Shown here: in pieces, positions 44,545-51,840 of the stretch
Layout: every line of letters starts with the position of its first letter
Numbering within the stretch: position 1 is the stretch's first letter
Assembly (NCBI GenBank): GCA_035527835.1
Contig: DATKZS010000044.1
Span: 1-51,840 of the forward strand
Reading direction: 5' to 3'
DNA: 51,840 bases
Source of the DNA: DATKZS01 sp035527835 [NCBI: bacterium]
GTDB taxonomy: Bacteria > RBG-13-61-14
Made by a program: the position numbers and the translations under genes
Notes under the pieces: model-generated
Databases searched by the model: none
Seen by the model: the letters and a program-made list of their open reading frames with translations, nothing else
Told to the model about the DNA's origin: nothing

Positions 44545-44622
44545 GGTTTGTGGTTTGTAGTTTGTGGTTTGTGGTTAAAAGACATCCGCGGCTTCGAACC
44601 ACAAACCATAAACCATAAACCC
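44545..44622. repeat. Tandem-word hairpin, GGTTTGTGG family, copy 1
   Basis: GGTTTGTGG-type words (44545-44575) face AACCACAAACC-type words (44598-44622). The 20-nt loop starting AAAAGACATCCGCGGC is identical to that of copy 2, so the two are recent duplicates. It sits directly upstream of the unknown protein's start codon. Confidence 0.85.
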
Positions 44623-44705
44623 CCAACCCCTCTCTTCCCCGTTCCGGATGCCATTATGCTCCGAGTATAACAAATGAGCAACAAGAATCAATAAGGTTCT
44701 CAAAC

Positions 44706-44791
44706 GGGTTTGTGGTTTGCAGTTTGTGGTTTGTGGTTAAAAGACATCCGCGGCTTCGAACCACAAACCACAAACTGCAAACCACAAACCC
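44706..44791. repeat. Tandem-word hairpin, GGTTTGTGG family, copy 2
   Basis: A perfect 33-bp inverted repeat (44706-44738 against 44759-44791) around the same 20-nt loop as copy 1, in the same orientation. It ends 4 bp before the stop codon of the GNAT-like gene. Confidence 0.9.
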
Positions 44792-44795
44792 TTCC

Positions 44796-45851
44796 TCAAA
44801 TTTGAACTTCGTACACGTCCTCGATCCCGGCAAGCGACACGTCGTCGCAAAAGCGCCACGCCATCATGTTGACCGCCCGCGGGTAAGGCACGAACCGCGA
44901 CGCGTAAAGCGCCGCCATGGGGTAAACGCTCTTCGACCATTCCACCACCCCGGCGCAGCCCTCCTGCTTCACCTTCAATAAAAAACTCCGGATGAGGCCG
45001 CGCCGCTCCTTGAACGTGAGCCCGTCCCACGCCACGTGATTGATCCACGCCCACGGCACCTTTTGCCGCCCGATGTGATCAATCACCACGTACGCCAGCG
45101 CGCCCGCCGCCTTCCCCGCCTTCTCGTAAACCAGCGTCCGGGCGATGGGCGGCGCCATCAGCTCGCGCGCCATCTCCTCGCGCTCGAACACGCGGGCCAG
45201 CCGGACCTGGTGCTGGAAAGCGTTCATGAGCGCGAGCAACTGATTCACGTCCTCCGCCCCGGCCTCCCGCACCGCCGGGTCCGGCGCTCCCGCCGGCGGC
45301 CGGTGCGCGCCCAAAAGCTTCATCGCCGCCACCTCGTAGCCCTTCACGTTCTCGGAGGCGCGGATGGCGGGAAGGTCCAGCACGCGGCCGATTACGTGCA
45401 TCCGCTTCACCTTCTCGATCGGCTGACCCGCCATCTGAAGCTTGGCGAACAATTTACTCGAGCGGTGCCCGGTCTCCAGGTAAAAAAGAGTAAAGTCAAA
45501 CTTGAGCTCCTGGTTGCGCCTGAGTCCCTCCGCGATCATGGCCTGCGCCAGGCCCTGCCGGAAGCTCTCCTTCCTCACCACCAGCAGGCACGACAGCGCC
45601 GCCCGGTAAACCTTGCCGCCAAGCGCCATCCGGCGCGGCAGGTTGAGGAGGAAGCCCACGATCTCATCGCCCCGGTACGCGGCCATGGCCAGCCGCTTGT
45701 CGGGAACGCCCCGCATCAGATAGGCCAGGTAATCCGGACGGTACAGGTTCGGGTACGAGTCCACGTGGTACTCGTCCCGCCACGCCGTGTGCGCCATTTT
45801 CTCCAGCGCCTCGGCGTCGCCCCGGAAATCCTCGATGGATATGTCTTGCAT
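44796..45851 (-). CDS. GNAT-fold acetyltransferase-like protein
   Basis: A 351-aa protein with the pattern of a GNAT N-acetyltransferase in the first 150 residues: an early helix/strand unit, GDEIVGFLLNLPRR, then AALSCLLVVRKESFRQGLAQAMIAEGLRR, which resembles motif A (V-x-x-x-x-R-x-x-G-x-G/A). The second half (about 195-345) looks like a second, weaker GNAT fold (AGKAAGALAYVVIDHIG... LIRSFLLKVKQEGC). Tandem GNAT proteins occur among mycothiol synthase-like and lipid-linked enzymes. The substrate is unknown. The motif A loop is not canonical, so activity is uncertain. Confidence 0.65.
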   Translation of the reverse strand: MQDISIEDFRGDAEALEKMAHTAWRDEYHVDSYPNLYRPDYLAYLMRGVPDKRLAMAAYRGDEIVGFLLNLPRRMALGGKVYRAALSCLLVVRKESFRQGLAQAMIAEGLRRNQELKFDFTLFYLETGHRSSKLFAKLQMAGQPIEKVKRMHVIGRVLDLPAIRASENVKGYEVAAMKLLGAHRPPAGAPDPAVREAGAEDVNQLLALMNAFQHQVRLARVFEREEMARELMAPPIARTLVYEKAGKAAGALAYVVIDHIGRQKVPWAWINHVAWDGLTFKERRGLIRSFLLKVKQEGCAGVVEWSKSVYPMAALYASRFVPYPRAVNMMAWRFCDDVSLAGIEDVYEVQI

Positions 45852-45889
45852 GCCGGCGCCTCCTTCAAGTCATGGCGAATTATGGCAAG

Positions 45890-45917
45890 AAAAAGGGGCT
45901 GGTTTCAATCCAGCCCC
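45890..45917 (-). terminator. Probable intrinsic terminator downstream of the GMP-synthase-like gene
   Basis: On the minus strand GGGGCTGG and its complement CCAGCCCC form a stem around 7 nt (45895-45917), followed by a U-rich run. It lies about 190 bp past the stop codon at 46107, just before the GNAT-like gene. Confidence 0.65.
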
Positions 45918-45971
45918 CGGGGTTGCTGTTTCGGCGCGGATCAAGAGAGAGCTTCTTGCAAGAGTCCAGGG

Positions 45972-46056
45972 CTTGGCGTGGGAGCGCCCTTCTGGGCGCG
46001 ATCCGTTTTTCCAGCCCCGCGAAGAATCGCGCCCAGAAGGGCGCTCCCACGCCAAG
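45972..46056. repeat. Long perfect inverted repeat with GGAGCGCCCTTCTGGGCGC arms
   Basis: A perfect 31-bp inverted repeat (45972-46002 and 46026-46056) with 23 nt between. Each arm contains a smaller palindrome, GCGCCCTTCTGGGCGC. Similar GCGCCCTTCTGGGCGC modules are scattered in many proteobacterial genomes as REP-like sequences. Confidence 0.85.
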
Positions 46057-46106
46057 TCCCATGCCGGCGTCGGCCTTTTGCAAGCAGCTTGAGAGTTTCC
46101 CTTTCC

Positions 46107-47072
46107 CTACACCGCCTCGATGGTTGAGGGCGGCTTGCGGGTGATGTTATAAGTTACGCTGACCACGCCCTTGACCTCGGTGACGATGCGGTCGGCGAGC
46201 TTTTGCAGGGTCCTGAAAGGGAGCGGGGTCGGAGAGGCCACGACGGCATCGGCGCTCTCCCAGCAGCGGACCTCGATCTGGAGGCCGAACTCGCGTTTGT
46301 TGTTCCTGATGCCGGTGACCTTGTCCTCGTGGAGGATAGCCAGGTACTGGAAGGCGCCCGAGCTTTTAAGCTCGTCCTCCACGATTTTAGTGGCGGCGCG
46401 GACCACGACGATCTTCTCGGGCGTTACGGCGCCGATGACGCGGGCGGAGAGGGCCGGTCCGGGAAAGGGAAACCGGTCGTAGATTTCCTGAGGCAGGCCC
46501 AGCGCCCTGGCGACCCGGCGGACGCCGGTCTTGCGCAGCTCGATGATGGGTTCGAGCACCACGTAGCCGAAGGCCTTTTCCGTGTCAATGCCGAGCTGGG
46601 CCAGGATGTTGTGCTGGCGCTTGATGCCGGCCACGGTCTCCTCCACGTCCGTGTAGTTGGTTCCCTGCAGCAAGAAGCGGGTGCCGCTCTTTTTCACGAG
46701 CGGCCCGAACACGGTCTTGTAAAAAGTCTGGGTGATGGCCTCCCGCTTCAGCTCGGGATCGGTGACGCCCTTGAGCGCGGCAAAGAACTGCTTCTTGGCG
46801 TCAATGATCTCGACCTTGACCCCGAGCTTCCTGAAGACCGCGGCCACGAGCTGGGGCTCGCCCTGGCGCATGATCCCGTTCTCGATGAAGTAGCTCTTGA
46901 GCCTTTTTCCCAGGGCCTTGTGTCCGAGCATGGTGACCGCCGAAGAGTCCACCCCTCCGGAAAGGGCGTTCACCGCGAGCCCCGGGCCCACGGTCTCGGC
47001 AATCTCAGCGACCTTGTCATTGATGAACTTTTTCGGATCGAGATCCTCCAGCCTGATTTCCCTGATTTTCAT
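46107..47072 (-). CDS. GMP synthase ATP-pyrophosphatase subunit, no glutaminase domain
   Basis: A 321-aa homologue of the C-terminal two-thirds of GuaA, which adenylates XMP and uses ammonia to form GMP. It has the PP-loop SGGVDSS (38-44), LLQGTNYTDV, FPFPGPALSARVIG and the dimerisation-domain end RKPPSTIEAV. The N-terminal class I amidotransferase (Cys-His-Glu) is absent, as in the archaeal two-subunit enzyme (GuaAb). AAGGAGGG lies before 47072, and the in-frame codons further upstream lie in repeat sequence, so the short start is real. A separate glutaminase may be encoded elsewhere, or free ammonia is used. An XMP-like paralogue with a different substrate is also possible. Confidence 0.88.
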   Translation of the reverse strand: MKIREIRLEDLDPKKFINDKVAEIAETVGPGLAVNALSGGVDSSAVTMLGHKALGKRLKSYFIENGIMRQGEPQLVAAVFRKLGVKVEIIDAKKQFFAALKGVTDPELKREAITQTFYKTVFGPLVKKSGTRFLLQGTNYTDVEETVAGIKRQHNILAQLGIDTEKAFGYVVLEPIIELRKTGVRRVARALGLPQEIYDRFPFPGPALSARVIGAVTPEKIVVVRAATKIVEDELKSSGAFQYLAILHEDKVTGIRNNKREFGLQIEVRCWESADAVVASPTPLPFRTLQKLADRIVTEVKGVVSVTYNITRKPPSTIEAV

Positions 47073-47106
47073 GGCCAACCCTCCTTCTTGGCAAGTTTTT
47101 GTTTCG

Positions 47107-47134
47107 CACAGAGGCACAGAGTTCACAGAGAAAA
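47107..47134. repeat. CACAGAG word array (single arm)
   Basis: CACAGAGG, CACAGAGTT and CACAGAG in tandem upstream of the GMP-synthase-like gene. No clear pairing arm; the AT-rich sequence after it (47135-47162) is unlike its surroundings. Confidence 0.55.
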
Positions 47135-47202
47135 ATATTTTTTGAATTTATATTTAATTTCTCCGCGCCGCCGGGCGAAAAAGTCCTTATAAGTCCTTAT
47201 CC

Positions 47203-50403
<3,201 letters not shown>

Positions 50404-50452
50404 TATTGACTCCCTTTTTATGGCATGTGCTTGCCGGATTAATTGGGCGAAA

Positions 50453-50481
50453 ATCATACTCCTTGGGCGTAAGAATAGCAA
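50453..50481 (-). promoter_or_regulatory. Promoter of carB
   Basis: On the minus strand TTGCTA (50481-50476), a 17-bp spacer and TATGAT (50458-50453) lie 49 bp before the carB start. The complete MITE begins 50 bp upstream of the -35 box. Confidence 0.7.
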
Positions 50482-50522
50482 CAGAAAAAATGCAGGCCTT
50501 TGCTTGCGGCGACAACTTCATG

Positions 50523-50530
50523 TTTTTTAT
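50523..50530. repeat. 8-bp target-site duplication, left
   Basis: TTTTTTAT, identical to 50855-50862 on the other side of the MITE. Confidence 0.85.
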
Positions 50531-50854
50531 GGTTCTGTGCACTCGAGAGTGGATCATCCTCCGGCGGGCTTTAAGAATTTACACGGATGAAAACGGATGA
50601 AACGGATGACACGGATCAGAAAAATGGCCGGAAATTTCTTGATCCGCGAGATCAGTTCCCATCCGGAGGCTGGGAAAAGACCGCTGATCCCGATGACTTG
50701 AAGGGGTGCGATTTAACTTGACGCCGACGGATGGAATACGGATCGCACGGATATCCTGGTCCGATCCGTGAAATCCGTTCAAATCCGTTCCATCCGTGTA
50801 AAAGTCTTGGCTGATCATGCTGCAAGTATCATCCACTCTAAAATGCACAGAGCC
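50531..50854. mobile_element. Complete MITE, 324 bp, with terminal inverted repeats and target duplication
   Basis: The ends GGTTCTGTGCACTCGAG... (50531 on) and the complement of ...GTGCACAGAGCC-type sequence ending at 50854 match at 22 of 28 positions. The element is flanked by a perfect 8-bp direct repeat, TTTTTTAT. Ends starting GG and 8-bp duplications are typical of the ISL3 family, so an ISL3-type transposase is the probable mobiliser; this is inference from size and ends. There is no coding capacity. The interior holds ACGGATGA tandem words in two arms (about 50579-50618 and 50729-50804). Confidence 0.88.
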
Positions 50855-50862
50855 TTTTTTAT
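50855..50862. repeat. 8-bp target-site duplication, right
   Basis: TTTTTTAT, identical to 50523-50530. Confidence 0.85.
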
Positions 50863-51064
50863 AAAGTAATACTGACGGGCAAACTTAGGGACTCTTGGCC
50901 AGGTCTTTAAAAAAGGGCAATATCTTGCGGCAACCTTTTACCGTTTTTTCTCCTTGATTGGATCAGTCAAGATAAATCCTGTTTTTTTGCTGTTGGATGC
51001 CGCCGGGCCGTATGCTAATCTGTCCTGGTCGGTTCGGTAGGACGATTGGCAAGGAGGTGGCGCC
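50863..51064. other. Upstream region of the UspA-like gene
   Basis: About 200 bp, AT-rich on the left, with no gene visible. An imperfect inverted repeat CTTGATTGGATCAGTCAAG lies at about 50953. The promoter at 50993-51021 is listed separately. Confidence 0.45.
50993..51021 (+). promoter_or_regulatory. Probable sigma70 promoter of the UspA-like gene
   Basis: TTGGAT (50993-50998), 17 bp, TAATCT (51016-51021). The start codon is 44 bp further on with AAGGAGGTG before it. Confidence 0.55.
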
Positions 51065-51550
51065 ATGGATCAACTGAAAATCGAACACATTCTCACCCCC
51101 GTGGATTTCCTCGACATGACCGGGGAGGTCGTCAACTACGCGACCAACCTGGCGCGCATCTTCGGCGCCAAGATGACCATCCTCCACGTCGTGCACGTGC
51201 CTCCGCTGGCCGAGGCCAGTACCTGGCTCGAACCCGTGATCACGCCGAGCGTCGAGCAGGACATGAGGCTGCATCTGAAAGCCGCCGCCGAGGCCAAGCT
51301 AAAGGAACTGGCCGGGCAGTGCAAGGACGCGGGCGTGGAAACCGGTTTCGCGGTCCGGGAGGGCGTGCCCTTCGCCGAGATCATCGCGCTGGCGGAAGAG
51401 CAAAAAGCCGACCTTATCGTCATGGGCAGCCAGGGCCGGCGCGGGCTGTCGCACTTCCTGGTCGGCTCCGTGGCCGAGCGCGTCGTCCGCCGCGCCCACT
51501 GCAACGTGCTGTGCATCAAGCCGAAGCCGGAGGATCAAGGGGAGAAGTAA
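51065..51550 (+). CDS. Universal stress protein, UspA family
   Basis: A 161-aa single-domain Usp with the Rossmann-like alpha/beta fold. It has an early HILTPVDFLD and the ATP-binding pattern G-2x-G-9x-G-S/T: GSQGRRG at 121-127 and G134-S135. It is therefore of the ATP-binding (UspFG/MJ0577-like) type. Members respond to starvation, redox or energy stress and often associate with metabolic enzymes. The ribosome site is close to consensus. It stands alone. Confidence 0.94.
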   Translation: MDQLKIEHILTPVDFLDMTGEVVNYATNLARIFGAKMTILHVVHVPPLAEASTWLEPVITPSVEQDMRLHLKAAAEAKLKELAGQCKDAGVETGFAVREGVPFAEIIALAEEQKADLIVMGSQGRRGLSHFLVGSVAERVVRRAHCNVLCIKPKPEDQGEK

Positions 51551-51840
51551 GGGACTTTTTATTTCGCACAGTCATTCATGCCGCGAGGCGGCACCCTAAG
51601 TTCATGAAAAGAAGATTGTCGGACAGGATTAACAGGATTTACCGGATTAACACACTCTTGTCCAAAATAGGCCGGAAGAAAACCGCCAAGACGCCAAGAA
51701 CGCCAAGGATCGCCAAGTAAATCATGATGTTTCTTTGCGGCCCGGCAAAGAACAGCTCCGGAGCGTTGGCCCCAACCGGCTTGGCGAACCGGCCGACGGG
51801 AGCGCCAAGCAAAAAACATTCGCACCCCAGCCCTCTTAAA
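51551..51840. other. Gene-free right end with two tandem-word arms
   Basis: No gene is supported. GACAGGATTAAC words occur at 51621-51651 and CGCCAAG words at 51680-51718, each as a single arm. A frame of 88 codons on the minus strand reads through both arrays and has no ribosome site, so I do not call it. Confidence 0.6.

Noticed and set aside
44537-44626. N-terminal extension of the unknown 504-aa protein
   Set aside because: It is translated GGTTTGTGG repeat (TTNHKLQTTNH-type peptide).
47073-47126. N-terminal extension of the GMP-synthase-like protein
   Set aside because: AAGGAGGG sits before the inner ATG at 47072; the extension lies in CACAGAG repeat sequence.
51559-51825. An 88-codon minus-strand gene at the right end
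   Set aside because: It reads through two tandem-word arrays (VNPVNPVNPV peptide) and lacks a ribosome site.

Overview
The window is high-GC DNA (GC-rich third codon positions throughout) from a Gram-negative-type bacterium. Outer-membrane or periplasm-type lipoproteins, Tat-exported sulfatases, a lytic transglycosylase, an acyl-CoA dehydrogenase/thiolase module and a DUF224-type iron-sulfur oxidoreductase suggest an uncultured deltaproteobacterial-like or neighbouring deep lineage that oxidises fatty or carboxylic acids and degrades sulfated polysaccharides. No rRNA, tRNA, phage, CRISPR or complete IS element is visible, so the phylum is an inference, not a reading.

Layout. 0.2-5.8 kb: a six-LysM MltD-like lytic transglycosylase (-), a nucleotide-sugar dehydrogenase (+) and a small secreted protein (+). 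5.8-13 kb: three tandem Tat-exported Cys-type sulfatases (+) facing an L-fucose-isomerase-family gene (-) that overlaps a YgiT/MqsA-like zinc-finger gene by 4 bp; together they suggest use of sulfated, possibly fucose-containing, glycans. 13-18 kb: SDR, thiolase and two overlapping acyl-CoA dehydrogenases (+), a beta-oxidation-like module in which the first dehydrogenase lacks the usual catalytic Glu. 18-23 kb (-): penicillin-acylase-family hydrolase, MinD-like ATPase, and a degenerate J-domain/RodZ-type HTH protein, all overlapping. 23-29 kb: CocE-type esterase/peptidase lipoprotein and an orphan HicB (+), then an ADP-forming acyl-CoA synthetase alpha subunit, rdgB, rph and a cell-wall amidase (-). 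29-32.6 kb: a glycine-rich repeat lipoprotein and a truncated duplicate of its 3' end that stops exactly at a MITE. 32.7-36 kb: a membrane Fe-S oxidoreductase (+) with a striking promoter, and an orphan glycyl-radical activase (-). 36-50 kb (-): TPR/double cNMP-binding protein, AGCS symporter, mfd, an unrecognised helical protein, a GNAT-like protein, a GMP synthase lacking the glutaminase domain, and carB. 51 kb: a universal stress protein (+).

The acyl-CoA genes and the Fe-S oxidoreductase fit one scheme: acyl-CoA dehydrogenase, ETF (not in the window), membrane oxidoreductase, quinone.

The most unusual property lies between the genes. At least eleven families of short tandem-word sequences occur, most as long near-perfect hairpins (arms built from 2-4 copies of a 7-11 nt word), several in two or three copies. 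One family lies inside a 324-bp MITE with about 28-bp terminal inverted repeats and a perfect 8-bp target duplication upstream of carB; a second, broken copy truncates the duplicated lipoprotein gene. These sequences also create false N-terminal extensions of several genes, so I chose starts by ribosome-binding site.
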